NCBI GenBank assembly: GCA_020632695.1
Contig: JACKFB010000025.1
Coordinates: forward strand, 1 to 53,372
Source: Deltaproteobacteria bacterium
GTDB taxonomy: Bacteria > Myxococcota_A > UBA9042 > PHBI01 > JACKFB01
Length of the DNA stretch: 53,372 nucleotides
Reading direction: 5' to 3'
Below are positions 40,335 through 51,100 of the stretch, one piece after another; position 1 is the stretch's first letter; each line of letters starts with the position of its first letter. Position numbers and translations under genes: made by a program. The notes below the pieces were generated by a model. It did no database searches, was not told where the DNA came from, and saw nothing but the letters and a program-made list of their open reading frames with translations.

Positions 40335-40478
40335 CCGGCCCGCAACCGCGAGACCCCGCGCGATGCCCGCTTCCGTCGACCGCGCCGACCTGATACGGAG
40401 GCGAGCGGGCGCCGCCGCGCGGACGCGACGGGGCGACGGTCGGTCAGGGTGTGGCATCGCGACGGGGGGTGATGTGGC

Positions 40479-41909
40479 ATGGCGCGGTCTGCGGTGTGGT
40501 GCGTTGGTCTGGTCGGGTTGGCGCTGGTGGTGGCGTGCGGCGGCGGCAGGAAGAAGGGGGGCGGCGAGGGTGACGTCCAGGCGGACGCTGCCGACGACGT
40601 GAGGGCCGACGACGGGCTCGACGCGCCGGATGGCGACCCCTGGACGAACGAGGCGCTGCACGCGCTGGCGGAGGCCTGGTGCCCCGAGCTGGCCGCCGCC
40701 GTGTGCGAGGCCTCGGCCGCCTGCGGCTGCAACGACGTCCCCGGCTTCGACGCCGCGCCTCCGGCCGACTGCCTGCGTCGGGCGCGCGCGGGCTGCGAGA
40801 CGGAGCTGCGCGCGTTCCAGGCGGCCGCCTCCGCCGGGCTGCTCGAGGTCGCCGAGTCGGTCCCCTCCGGTTGCGCGCCGGCGCTGGCGAAGGTGCTGGC
40901 CGTGTGCGGCGTGCCCGACGAGACCTTCGTGGTGAGCTGCCTGCTGGTGCGCCCCCCGGGCCTGACCAGCTTCCCGGGAGCGGACGAACCCTGCGCCGAC
41001 TCGCTCTGCGCCGAGGGCCTCCGCTGCGGCAGCGACGATCTCTGCGCCGTGCCGGGAGCCGCCAGCGACGCGTGCGATGGCGACGCGGACTGCGGTCTGG
41101 GCCTGCACTGCGCCGAGGGAGCGTGCGCGGCCGACGATCTCACCGCCGCCGGGACGGCCTGCACCGGTTCGGGGGAGTGCGCCGGCCAGACGGACTGCCT
41201 GGCCTCCACCCGCCGGCTCTGCCGCGCTCCGGTCCAGGGCGGGGCGTGCCAGGGCGACTCGGAGTGCGCGGCCGGTCAGTTCTGCGACGGCGGCGACTGC
41301 CAGCCCGCGCCCGGCCTGGACCAGCCCTGCGGCAACGGCGTCGCCTGTCAGCCGGGCCTCGCCTGCGGGTTCTCGGGCAAGGGCGGGGGCCCCACCGAGG
41401 GTGAGGGCCTGTGCCGCCCCCTGCCACAGAACGGGGCGCCCTGCGCGCTGGGTGAGCAGGGACCCTTCGTATGCGCCGAAGGGCTGGCGTGCCTGGAGGG
41501 CACCTGCGGGCCGGCTCCGGGCGACGGGCAGGCCTGCGCCGTCGGCGCGATCCGGTGCGCCGAGGGGCTGGGCTGCCACTACGAAGGGGAGGCCAGCGTG
41601 TGCCGGCCCCGCCTGGACGCCGGCGGCGAGTGCCAGCTCGACGACAGCTGCCAGAGCGGGCTCTTCTGTGACTTCAGCCAGCTCCGGTGCGAGCCCTACT
41701 ACGCCGCGAACGCCGCGTGCAGCGCCGGCAACGAGTGCGGGCCCCAGGGGGCCTGCGTGCCCGACGCCGACCAGCGGTTCCGCTGCGTCCCGCGGCCCGG
41801 GCTGGGGGACCCCTGCTTCCTGCCCGAGTGCCGGGACGGGCTGCTCTGCGCGAGCCCCTACGAGGCGGGCACCTGCGCGCCCAAGCTCTGCGCGCGCTAC
41901 GCGTTCTGA
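40479..41909 (+). CDS. Cys-rich lipoprotein with Dickkopf-like repeats
   Basis: A 476-residue lipoprotein: signal peptide and lipobox VVAC (Cys20), a short acidic linker, a helical four-Cys region (CPELAAAVCEASAACGC, about 68-84), then repeated Cys modules of about 40 residues with the pattern C...C..GLxC..G.C (e.g. DADCGLGLHCAEGACAADD). Nearly 50 Cys residues imply a disulfide-rich exported protein. These repeats resemble the myxobacterial 'Dickkopf N-terminal cysteine-rich' lipoproteins of unknown role. The ATG at 40479 follows GGGGGTGATG. It is convergent with the kinase-cyclase gene, 20 bases away. Confidence 0.82.
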   Translation: MARSAVWCVGLVGLALVVACGGGRKKGGGEGDVQADAADDVRADDGLDAPDGDPWTNEALHALAEAWCPELAAAVCEASAACGCNDVPGFDAAPPADCLRRARAGCETELRAFQAAASAGLLEVAESVPSGCAPALAKVLAVCGVPDETFVVSCLLVRPPGLTSFPGADEPCADSLCAEGLRCGSDDLCAVPGAASDACDGDADCGLGLHCAEGACAADDLTAAGTACTGSGECAGQTDCLASTRRLCRAPVQGGACQGDSECAAGQFCDGGDCQPAPGLDQPCGNGVACQPGLACGFSGKGGGPTEGEGLCRPLPQNGAPCALGEQGPFVCAEGLACLEGTCGPAPGDGQACAVGAIRCAEGLGCHYEGEASVCRPRLDAGGECQLDDSCQSGLFCDFSQLRCEPYYAANAACSAGNECGPQGACVPDADQRFRCVPRPGLGDPCFLPECRDGLLCASPYEAGTCAPKLCARYAF

Positions 41910-41928
41910 ACCCGGCTCCCGCCGTGCT

Positions 41929-44900
41929 TCAAACGAACTGCACGTCCCCCTTCGCGGGCCCCGCGCTGTCGCTGCCGCGGCCCTGGCGGCGAGCCCTGTC
42001 GCGCAGCTCGGCGGCCACCGTGTCTCCGGGTGTGTGCGCCACACAGCGGCCGAAGAGCTCCTCGGCCTCGAGGAAGTCGCCCAGGCGGAAGGCCGCGAGC
42101 GCCTCGGCGAAGGCGTCCAGGGTCTCGCGCTTCCCCTGGCGCACGGAGGGCTCGTCGACGGCAAAGAGCTCGAGGAGCGATAGCGGCTCCTCCCGCCCGT
42201 AGACCCGGATCGGTCCGAGCGGGCGCAGGTCGATGGACGTGGGGTTCAGCATCCGCCACTGCACCTCCTCGGTGATCAGCGCCGGCGCCCGAAGGGCCTT
42301 GGTCAGCGTCTCGATGCGCGCGGCGCTGTTGACGGTGTCGCCAAGCGCCGTGACGTCCAGACGGCCCGCCGAACCGACCGTGCCGATGGTCACCGCGCCC
42401 GCGTGCAGGCCGGTGCCCATGGCCAGCGTCACGCCCGGCGGAAGTCCGCCGTCGCGGTTGAGCTCGCGCAGCGCCTCGCTCATGGCCACCACCGCGGAGA
42501 CGGCGTCGTCCACGGACCCGAGGAAGAGCGCCATGATGGCGTCGCCCACGAACTTGTCGATGAAGCCACCGTGCTGCTCGACGATGGGCGTCATGCGCCC
42601 CAGATAGTGGTTGAGCAGCGCGAACCCCTCGGCGGGCGGCATCCCCTCGAAGATCCTGGTGACGCCACGCAGATCGCTGAAGAGCACCACCGCCTGGTGC
42701 GTGGCCGCGTCGCCGAGCTGGATGTCCAGCACGCCCTTGCGTGAGAGGGGCGCAAGGAAGGCCGTCGGCACGAAGCGCTCGAACGAGGTCGCCATCGCGC
42801 TGGTCTGCTCGAGCAGCCGCGCCTTCTCGAGCGTGATGGCCGCCTGGGTCGCCAGGAGCTGCATCACCAGGAGGCGGTCGTCGGTGAAGGCGCCAGCGAT
42901 GAGGTCGTTGTCCAGGTAGAGCACGCCGCTCCGCGTGCCCTGATGCTCGACCGGGACGGCCAGCACCGACCGCGGGCGGTCGTCGGGCAGCGCGGCGCGA
43001 AGGCGCGCGTCCGACCGGGCGTCGGCGATCAACACCGGCTCACCGCTGCGGAAGGCCGCCGCCACGATCGGCATCAGGAGTCCTTCGATCGCCTCGGGCC
43101 GTACGCCGCGCGGGTGGGTGCTCGTGCGCTCGGCGTTCAGCGCCGCCTCCACCGTCAGCGCGCCGTTGCGATCGAGGAGCAAGCACGCCTGCGTCGCCCC
43201 GGCGTTCTCCATCGCCACCTCGACGATGCGCGTCAGGAGCGGCGCGACGCGGCTCTCGGCGCCGATGGCGCTCAACGCCTTCGCGACCGAGGCCAGGTCC
43301 AGATCCGCGACGCCGCGACCGCGCCCCACCGAGTGATCGCTGGTGGTCGTGGTGGTTGTCGTCCCCGCGCCCATCTCCGGCGCAGCGGCCAGGTCCGGGA
43401 ACTCCTGGGCGAGCTGATCCACCTTCGCCGACGCGCCCCACTTCTGGTAGGCGAAGCGCGCCTCCAGCAGGTACGCGCGCGCCACCCGCCGCTTGCCCCG
43501 CGCCAGGTGGAAGCGCCCGGCGAGCTCCCCCGCGATCGCCTCGTCCTGCACGAACTGATGGCGCGCGGCCAGCCCGATGGCAGCGTCGTAGCCGTCCATC
43601 GCCGCCAGGAGATCGCCGCGCACGCGCGCTACCTCCGCGTCCACCAGGGCCACTCGGTGCGCGTGATTCTCGGCGCAGAAGCCGGACCACTTCGCCAGCG
43701 TCGCGCGATGCTCCGCCACCACCGCGAGGTGGGCCTCGCGCTCGGTCTCCTCGGCGACGGCGGCGCAGCTCAGGTGTGCCAGCGCCCCGTAGAATCGGAG
43801 CCCCACGTGGATGTAGGTGGCCAGGACACCGTCGCCGTAGGTCAGGCCCTCGTCGGCCGCCGCCGCCGCGCCCGCGTGGTCGCCGAAGACGAAGCGCACC
43901 ACCGTCATGTTCGCCATCGCGACGGCGACGGCGCCGCGGTAGCTCATCGCCTTGTACGCGGGCACGGCCTCGCGCTCGTCGAAGTGTGGACCGACCAGCC
44001 GCGTCGGATCCTCCCCGAGCCCCATCAGGTTGTCGATCGCCTGCCGGAACTGCACGTTGCAGTGCAACGCCGGCTCCTGCTGGTAGTTCTTGCACGACGC
44101 GATGGAGTTGCTGAACTCGGTGGCCAGCTTCTCCAGCTCGACCCCCGCCCAGAACGAGTTCGCGCAGTAGATGTGCGCGCCCCAACAGGCGTACTCCAGG
44201 TCGCCGCTCTCCACCCCCATCGTGAACACCCGCAGCTCCGCATCGAGCACCGAGCGCAGCGGCTGGTTCCAGGGCTTCACGAACCCGACGGCGAGGTGGG
44301 TGGCGCGGGCCCGTTGCGGGCAGTCCTCGAAGCGTCCGAGCAGGCCCAGCGTGACCTCGGCGTGGGCCATCGCCACGTCCGACATGTCGATGGCGCACAA
44401 GAACAGGCCGAGCAGCCCGAACCCATAGGGCGACTCGGGACAGATGCCGCGCTCGAGCGAGGTCCGCACCATGTCGAAGGCCAGGATCGGCAGCAGCGCG
44501 GGTCGGCTCAGGAAGGCCGGCACGCTCGCCAGGTTCTCGAGCTGAAGCACCGTCCGCACGGTCGGATCGTCGCGCTCGGGCAGGGCCACCAGCTCGGCCA
44601 CCGACCGGCCGCCCACGAGCGCCAGCACCGCGCCCAGGCCCTCGGCGATCTGCTCCTGTGTCGGGTGCGCGGGCAGCTCGATGCCCAGCTCGGCCAGGGC
44701 CTCGAGCGCGCGCTCCATCGCGCCGGCCAGGTCCGACTGGCTGTTGCGGGCCTGCACCTCGAGCGTCATCGCCCGCACGCGGTCGAGCACGGTGCGCGCG
44801 CAGGTCAGGATGCGTTGCACGTGCTGGTCCATCCGCGCCGCATCGCCGACCACGTACGCCGCGCGGGCGGCCTCGAGCCATGTCGCCATCGCCAGCTCGT

Positions 44901-47250
44901 AGTCGCGCTCCCACACGTCGGGGTCGCAGAGCGCGATGGCTCGCTCGAGGTAGCCGTGGGCCGGGGCGAACGCCGCCGCGGCGAAGGCGCGACGACCGGC
45001 GGCGAGGTTCAGGGCGGCGGCCCGGCGCCTCGCCGCGGCATCCCGGATGAGGTCTCCGGCGCGGTTGAGATGCTCGACGATGTCGAAGAGCACGGGCCGC
45101 GTCTCCACGCCCTCGGCCTCGTCACCGAGCAGGTGCGCCAGAGACAGGTGGAGCTGCCGCCGCTCGTGTTCCGGCAGCAGGAGGTAGGCGGCCTGCTGAA
45201 CGCGGTCGTGCTGGAATCGGTACTGGAAGTCCGGCACCGCGGCTCCCTCCGCGGCGTCCCAGTAGCCCGAGTCGCGCGCGCGGACCAGGTCCCGGTCCAG
45301 CGCCGGGCGCAGGTCGGTCTGGGTCTCGTGGCGGCCTTGCTCGAGCAGCCGCGCCAGCGTCTCCAGGCCGAATGAGCCGCCGACCACCGACGCCGTCAGC
45401 AGCGCCTGGCGACTCGCGGATGGTAGCTGGTCGATCTGCGCGCACATCAGGTCGACCACGTTGTCGGTGATCGGCTCCGCGGCGATGGCGTCGAGGTCCC
45501 ATCCCCAGCTCCGTGTCTCCGGGTCGAGCGCGATGTGCCCGCGCTCGTGCATGGCCACGAGGAATCGTCCGAGGAAGAAGGGGTTCCCTGCAGTCTTCGC
45601 GTGACAGAGCTGGGCGAGCGGCCGCGCCTGCTGCGGGCTGACGGCCAGCGCGTCCGCGATCAAGGCCCGCACGTCGCCCGGGCCCAGCGGGCCGAGATCC
45701 AAAGCCCGCGCCGGGCCGGGTGACGCCTCGATGTCGGCGCGGATCAGCGCCAGCGGGTGCGTGGCGTCGACCTCGTTGTCCCGGTACGCGCCGAGCAGCA
45801 GCATGTGTGTCGTGGCCGGGTCCCTGGCGATGTTGACGATGAGCTCCAGCGACGGGCGGTCGGCCCACTGCAGGTCGTCGAGGAAGAGCACCAGCGGGTG
45901 CTCGGGGCCAGCGAGGGCCCGCACGAGCTGGCCCATCGTGTGGAAGAGGCGGTTCTGGCTCTCGGCAGGGCTCACCTCCTCGACCGGGGGCTGAGGTCCC
46001 AGCAGCTCGCCGAGCTCGGCGATGAGGTCGGTCAGCAGTCGACCGTTCGGCGCGACGGCGGGCGCGATCCTGGCGCGCCACATCTCGCGCACCGCGGCCT
46101 CGCCGTCGGACACCTCCGACAGCCAGGAGCGAAAGGCCTGGACGATCGACGCGTAGGGCACCCCCCGGCTGAACTGCTCGCACTTGCCGCTGACGAAGCC
46201 GCCACGCCGCTGAAGGATGGACGGGAGCACCTGGTAGACCAGGCTGGTCTTCCCGATGCCGGAGTATCCAGCGATGAGGAGCAGCTCGCGCGCACCGGAC
46301 GCTGCGCGCTGGAAGGCCCCCATCAGGGCCGCGACCTCTCTCTGACGGCCGTACAAGCGCTCGGGAATGCGCAGGTGGTCGTCCCGGTCCCGCTCGCCCA
46401 ACTCGAAGGCGGGGATCGCCTGGCCCGCCGTCAGCGCCTCTCGGCAGCGCACCAGGTCGTGGAGCAGCCCCGAAGCGCTCTGGTAGCGGCGGTCCGGACG
46501 CTTCTGCAGACAGCGCATCACCAGGTCCGAGACCACCCGCGGGATACGTGGGTCGAGGTCGTGCGGCGCCTCGGGCGTGCGGGCGATGTGGGCGTGGATC
46601 AGCTCCAGCCGGTCTTCGGAGACGAACGGCGGGCGCCCCACGAGCAGGTGGTAGAGCGTGGCGCCCAGCGAATACAGGTCGCTGCGCCAGTCCAGCGAGA
46701 CCTCGGTGCGGCCGGTCTGTTCGGGCGAGACGTAGCGCGGGGTACCGGCGAAGGCTCCGACCGACTCCGGGCTCACGGTCTGGCGGCGCTGGGTGGTCGA
46801 GAGTCCGAAGTCGATGAGCTTCACCACGCCGGTCTCGGGGTTCCGGACGAGGTTGGTGGGGTTGATGTCCTTGTGGATGATGTCGGCGCGATGTAGCGTG
46901 ACCAGCGCGCCGGCGGCCGCGATCCCGATGTCCAGCGCGTCGGTGAGCGGCGCCGGGCCCGTCGCGTAGAGCTGCCCGACCTCCGTGGCGCCGAAGTCCT
47001 CCAAGATGAGGCGGAGCACGCCGTCGGCCTCCGACAGCTCGTGGACGGCGACGACCTGCGGGCAGGCCGCCCGTCGCGTCAGCGCGTACTCGCGCTCGAA
47101 CGCGGCGACCTGGTCGGCCGGCGGGTACTGCCACCTCAGGCGCTTGATGATGACCCGGAGCCCGTCGCCCGTTCGCACGCCGCGGCTGACCACGGTGCTC
47201 CGACCATCGCGCAGCACGATCTGCTCTGGGTATTCGACCGGGCTTCCCAT
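41929..47250 (-). CDS. Ser/Thr kinase - AAA ATPase - TPR - GAF - adenylate cyclase fusion
   Basis: A 1,773-residue signalling protein. Residues about 15-280 are a Hanks-type kinase: VIIKRL (ATP Lys), IIHKDINPTNL with catalytic Asp128, LIDFGLS (Asp147), and SPEQTGR. Residues about 310-700 are a PknK/MalT-like AAA ATPase with Walker A GYSGIGKTS (Lys334) and Walker B LVLFLDDLQWAD. A long helical TPR-like region to about 1280 follows, then a GAF domain (about 1330-1490). Residues about 1510-1690 are a class III cyclase: VVLFSDLRGVT and DKFVGDAIMALF (metal Asp residues), GDTVNSAARIE (catalytic Asn/Arg). Every catalytic residue looked for is present. The Lys in DKFVGD suggests ATP as substrate, giving cAMP. 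ATG 47250 begins just before the kinase; a possible -10 TACAAT is at 47428-47433. Confidence 0.92.
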   Translation of the reverse strand: MGSPVEYPEQIVLRDGRSTVVSRGVRTGDGLRVIIKRLRWQYPPADQVAAFEREYALTRRAACPQVVAVHELSEADGVLRLILEDFGATEVGQLYATGPAPLTDALDIGIAAAGALVTLHRADIIHKDINPTNLVRNPETGVVKLIDFGLSTTQRRQTVSPESVGAFAGTPRYVSPEQTGRTEVSLDWRSDLYSLGATLYHLLVGRPPFVSEDRLELIHAHIARTPEAPHDLDPRIPRVVSDLVMRCLQKRPDRRYQSASGLLHDLVRCREALTAGQAIPAFELGERDRDDHLRIPERLYGRQREVAALMGAFQRAASGARELLLIAGYSGIGKTSLVYQVLPSILQRRGGFVSGKCEQFSRGVPYASIVQAFRSWLSEVSDGEAAVREMWRARIAPAVAPNGRLLTDLIAELGELLGPQPPVEEVSPAESQNRLFHTMGQLVRALAGPEHPLVLFLDDLQWADRPSLELIVNIARDPATTHMLLLGAYRDNEVDATHPLALIRADIEASPGPARALDLGPLGPGDVRALIADALAVSPQQARPLAQLCHAKTAGNPFFLGRFLVAMHERGHIALDPETRSWGWDLDAIAAEPITDNVVDLMCAQIDQLPSASRQALLTASVVGGSFGLETLARLLEQGRHETQTDLRPALDRDLVRARDSGYWDAAEGAAVPDFQYRFQHDRVQQAAYLLLPEHERRQLHLSLAHLLGDEAEGVETRPVLFDIVEHLNRAGDLIRDAAARRRAAALNLAAGRRAFAAAAFAPAHGYLERAIALCDPDVWERDYELAMATWLEAARAAYVVGDAARMDQHVQRILTCARTVLDRVRAMTLEVQARNSQSDLAGAMERALEALAELGIELPAHPTQEQIAEGLGAVLALVGGRSVAELVALPERDDPTVRTVLQLENLASVPAFLSRPALLPILAFDMVRTSLERGICPESPYGFGLLGLFLCAIDMSDVAMAHAEVTLGLLGRFEDCPQRARATHLAVGFVKPWNQPLRSVLDAELRVFTMGVESGDLEYACWGAHIYCANSFWAGVELEKLATEFSNSIASCKNYQQEPALHCNVQFRQAIDNLMGLGEDPTRLVGPHFDEREAVPAYKAMSYRGAVAVAMANMTVVRFVFGDHAGAAAAADEGLTYGDGVLATYIHVGLRFYGALAHLSCAAVAEETEREAHLAVVAEHRATLAKWSGFCAENHAHRVALVDAEVARVRGDLLAAMDGYDAAIGLAARHQFVQDEAIAGELAGRFHLARGKRRVARAYLLEARFAYQKWGASAKVDQLAQEFPDLAAAPEMGAGTTTTTTTSDHSVGRGRGVADLDLASVAKALSAIGAESRVAPLLTRIVEVAMENAGATQACLLLDRNGALTVEAALNAERTSTHPRGVRPEAIEGLLMPIVAAAFRSGEPVLIADARSDARLRAALPDDRPRSVLAVPVEHQGTRSGVLYLDNDLIAGAFTDDRLLVMQLLATQAAITLEKARLLEQTSAMATSFERFVPTAFLAPLSRKGVLDIQLGDAATHQAVVLFSDLRGVTRIFEGMPPAEGFALLNHYLGRMTPIVEQHGGFIDKFVGDAIMALFLGSVDDAVSAVVAMSEALRELNRDGGLPPGVTLAMGTGLHAGAVTIGTVGSAGRLDVTALGDTVNSAARIETLTKALRAPALITEEVQWRMLNPTSIDLRPLGPIRVYGREEPLSLLELFAVDEPSVRQGKRETLDAFAEALAAFRLGDFLEAEELFGRCVAHTPGDTVAAELRDRARRQGRGSDSAGPAKGDVQFV

Positions 47251-47727
47251 GGGCTCACACGTAGTCGGAATTCTCGAACCCGCTGGGGACGCGTTCGGTA
47301 CGGCGGCGTTCGTCGAAGAGCGTTTCGGTAGCTGGGACGCATCGCTGAGCTGGGCAGCGCAGGTCCGGGGTGGGGGCGGCGATGGCGCCACCGCGGTCTG
47401 TCCAGAGGCCAGAGTGGACTGGCCTGGATTGTAGACCGCGAAGACCGCCAGCGCGACGGCATTGCAACCGCGAACTTCGGACACCCCGGCGCGGGGCCCA
47501 TCGACCCGCTCCTCCACCAGTTCTCAGGCGAGCACGGGTGCGTCCGGAGCGTTGGTGATGGCAGCCGCACCGCAACAGGGGTGGAGTTCCCTCCCGCGGA
47601 TGGCGCGCAGGTCCGCCCGGGGAAAGCGGATGCGAATCGTCGAGGCCCGTCGGATTTCGCTCAAGGAGGGCCCGGCCGGGGCCGTCGGGTGGGCTCGTCC
47701 CATGGCCCTGGCGGCAGGAGGTGAACA
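47251..47727. other. divergent intergenic region between kinase-cyclase and small lipoprotein
   Basis: No convincing gene in these 477 bases; a plus frame from 47462 lacks coding character. It holds the minus-strand -10 candidate TACAAT at 47428-47433 for the kinase gene, and AGGAGGTG at 47716-47723 as ribosome-binding site of the small lipoprotein. Confidence 0.5.
47428..47433 (-). promoter_or_regulatory. possible -10 element of the kinase-cyclase gene
   Basis: On the minus strand TACAAT, one change from TATAAT, lies about 180 bases before the ATG. No convincing -35 at 17 bases. AT-rich for its surroundings. Confidence 0.35.
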
Positions 47728-48048
47728 TTGGAAAAGACGAACCTACGCATCTGGATCCTCGGCGCGGCGCTGGCCCTCTTCGCGGGCTGCGGCTCCGCGG
47801 GTGATGGCTCGCCGCTCAACGCAGGTCTCGACGTCTGGGACGCCTCGGACCTGAGCGGCGACTCGCCGGACGCGGGGCCCTCGCCCGACACCCTCACCCT
47901 CGCGCTCGCACCGGGCGCTCAGCTCGGCCTCGGCTCGGTCCAGGCGACCAGCCCGCGCTTCCGCATGGAGTCCACCCTCGGGGCGGGCGTCGGCGCGGCC
48001 ACCGCGGCCGAGAGCCCTCGCTTCCTGACGCCCACACCGCTCCCCTGA
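47728..48048 (+). CDS. small lipoprotein with TTG start
   Basis: A 106-residue lipoprotein: basic start (MEKTNLR), hydrophobic helix and lipobox FAGC, then an acidic Ser/Asp/Gly-rich mature part (WDASDLSGDSPDAGPSPD) and an ending with ESPRFLTPTP. No known domain. The TTG start is well supported by AGGAGGTG six bases upstream. The gene ends 56 bases before the collagen-like/NHL gene on the same strand. It may be co-transcribed and could be a small companion of that surface protein. Confidence 0.72.
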   Translation: MEKTNLRIWILGAALALFAGCGSAGDGSPLNAGLDVWDASDLSGDSPDAGPSPDTLTLALAPGAQLGLGSVQATSPRFRMESTLGAGVGAATAAESPRFLTPTPLP

Positions 48049-48104
48049 CGCGCTCGGCGCTCCCTCGACTCGACCCATCCCTCTGACACCTCGGAGTCCC
48101 ACGA

Positions 48105-51100
48105 ATGAACCGAATCGGCCTGACAGGTCTGGCAGCGCTGCTGCTCCTCTCCTCCGTCGCTGCGGCGTCGGTCCCGTCCACGCTGACCCATCAAGGGCGC
48201 CTCACCACGGCGGACGGCGAGACGATCGACGCCGACATGAGCGCGGTCTTTACGATCTACGGCAGCCCCGACGGTGACGATGTCCGGTGGCAGGAGACCC
48301 AGCGCCTCGAGATCCGCGGGAGCTGGTTCACGGTGCAGCTCGGGGCGCTGACGCCCTTCGGCGACACCTTCCGCGACGGCGGCGAGCTGTGGCTGGGCGT
48401 GGCCGTGGACGGCGACGATGAGATGCTCCCGCGCTCGCCGGTCGGCACCGCCCCCTACGCCATGGTGGCCGACGACGCCGTGGGCGACATCCACCCGCGG
48501 ACCATCTCGGTCAACGGCTCGGTGGTGGTGGACGCGCACGGCCGCTGGGTCGGATCGCCGGCCGGCCTCCAGGGGCCTGCAGGGGAGGACGGCGAGGGCG
48601 TGACGGTCACCGAGGTGCCCCCGGGCGCCGCCTGCGCCAACGGCGGTGTGCGCATCGACTCGATCGACGGCACCAGCGTTGTCTGCAATGGCGCGAACGG
48701 GCCGGTCGGACCGGTCGGACCGGCGGGGCCGGTCGGACCCGTCGGACCGGTCGGCGCGGCCGGCGACTCGGTGGTGCTGACGTCGGAGGCCGAGGGCGAA
48801 CACTGCCCGCACGGCGGCGTGAGCATCCGCAGCGGCTTCGAGATCGTGTACCTGTGCAACGGCGCGCCCGGCAGCGACGGGCACGACGGCCTGACGGGGG
48901 CGCAGGGTGAGCCCGGCGCCTCGGTGGTCGCGAGCTCGGTGGCGGCCGGCGAGGCCTGCGAGTTCGGGGGGGCGCGCTTCGACGTCGAGGGCTTCGAGCC
49001 CACCTACGCCTGCAACGGCGCGCCGGGCATGGCGGGAGCCGAGGGCGCGGAGGGGCCGATGGGTCCGCAGGGCCCGCAGGGTGAGCCGGGCGTGCAGGGC
49101 CTGCAGGGCGAGGCGGGGCCGATGGGGCCCCAGGGCGAGACGGGGCCGATGGGGCCGCAGGGCGAGGTGGGGCCGACGGGTCCCCAGGGCAAGATCGGCG
49201 CGTCGGGTCCGCAGGGTCCCCGCGGCGCCCAGGGCGAGGTGGGCCCGGTGGGTCCGCAGGGCCCGCAGGGTGAGGTCGGTCTGACCGGCCCGCAGGGTGA
49301 AGTGGGCCCGATGGGTCCGCAGGGTCCGCAGGGTCCGCAGGGTGAGGTCGGTCTGACCGGCCCGCAGGGTGAGGTGGGCCCGATGGGTCCGCAGGGTGAG
49401 GTCGGTCTGACCGGCCCGCAGGGTGAGGTGGGCCCGATGGGTCCGCAGGGTCCGCAGGGCGAGGTCGGGCTGACGGGCTCGCAGGGTGAGGTGGGCCCGA
49501 TGGGTCCGCAGGGTCCGGCCGGCCTGGACGGCCTGGACGGAGCGACCGGCCCGATGGGACCGCAGGGTCCGGCCGGCCTGGACGGCCTGGACGGAGCGAC
49601 CGGCCCGATGGGTCCGCAGGGCCCGCAGGGTCCGGCCGGCCTGGACGGCCTGGACGGAGCGACCGGCCCGATGGGTCCGCAGGGCCCGATGGGCCTGATG
49701 GGTCCCCAGGGCCCGGCGGGCCTGGACGGCGCGACCGGCCCGATGGGCCCGATGGGCCCGCAGGGTCCCCAGGGTGCGTCCGGCACCAGCGGCAGCGACG
49801 GCAAGAACAGCCTGATGGCCATGAGCGCCGAGGAGGCCGGCTGCAACTGCCCCTGGGGCGGCGTCAAGATCGACACCGGCCTGGATGTCGACGGCAGCGG
49901 CGCGCTCGACACCGGCGAGATCCAGCAGACCATGTACGTCTGTCACGGCACCGACGGCACCGAGGGCGCGTGCGCTGATCCCGAGCCCGACCCCGAGCCC
50001 GAGCCCGAGTTCCAGAACCTGATCACGACCGTCGCCGGGCAGATCAAGTCGTCCTGCACGGCAAGCCCCTGCGGCGACGGCGCCGCGGCGTCCGCCGCTC
50101 AGCTCTCCAGCCCCTCGGGCGTGGCCGTCGACGCGGGAGACAACGTCTACATCGCCGAGTACAGCAACCACGACATCCGCAGGATCGACAAGGCGACCGG
50201 TGTGATCACGACCATCGCGGGCACGATGAAGAGCAGCTGCGTGTCGGCCCCCTGCGGCGACGGCGGCCCGGCCACCGAGGCGAAGCTGAGCTCGCCCCGC
50301 GGCATCGCCTTCGACACGGCCGGCAACCTGTACATCGCCGACTTCTCGAACCACGCGATCCGCAAGGTCGACGCCCAGACGGGCATCATCACCACCGTCG
50401 CCGGCGTCCTGAAGAGCGCCTGCTCGACCGCGACCTGCGGCGAGGGCGAGATGGCGACGGTCGCGAAGCTCAACAGCCCCACCGGCGTGTATGTCGACGC
50501 GAACGACGACATCTACATCGCCGACTACGGCAACAACGTCGTCCGCAAGGTCGACGCCCAGACGGGCATCATGACCACCGTCGTCGGCGTCATGAAGACG
50601 GCCTGCAGCGCGTCGCCCTGCAATGACGGGCAGACCGCGACCTCGGCCCTGCTGAACGGTCCGTCCAGCGTGGTGATGGACTCCAGCGGCAACCTCTTTG
50701 TCTCGGAGTACAACAACAACACCATCCGCCGGGTCGACGCCACGACGGGCATCGTCTCGACCGTGGCTGGCGTGGCGAAGCTCTCCTGCAGCTCCGCCCC
50801 CTGCGGTGACGGTGACGCTGCGACCGCCGCGCGGCTCACCAGCCCCTTCGCGCTGACCGTGGACGCCAGCGACAACATCGTCTTCACGGACTCCAGCAAC
50901 TCGGCCGTCCGCCGTATCGATGTCCAGAGCGGCATCATCACGACGATCGCCGGCACGCTGAAGACGAGCTGCGGGACCACCTCCTGCGGGGACGGCGGCT
51001 CCCCCACGGAGGCCCTGATGACCAACCCCTTCGGCGTGGCCTACGACTCGACCGGAGCGCTCTACATCGTCGAGTACAGCAACCAGATCCTGCGCAAGGT

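Noticed and set aside
47462..47854. 130-residue plus-strand open frame before the small lipoprotein
   Set aside because: Ser/Arg/Ala-rich with no ribosome-binding site, and it overlaps the well-supported lipoprotein in another frame.
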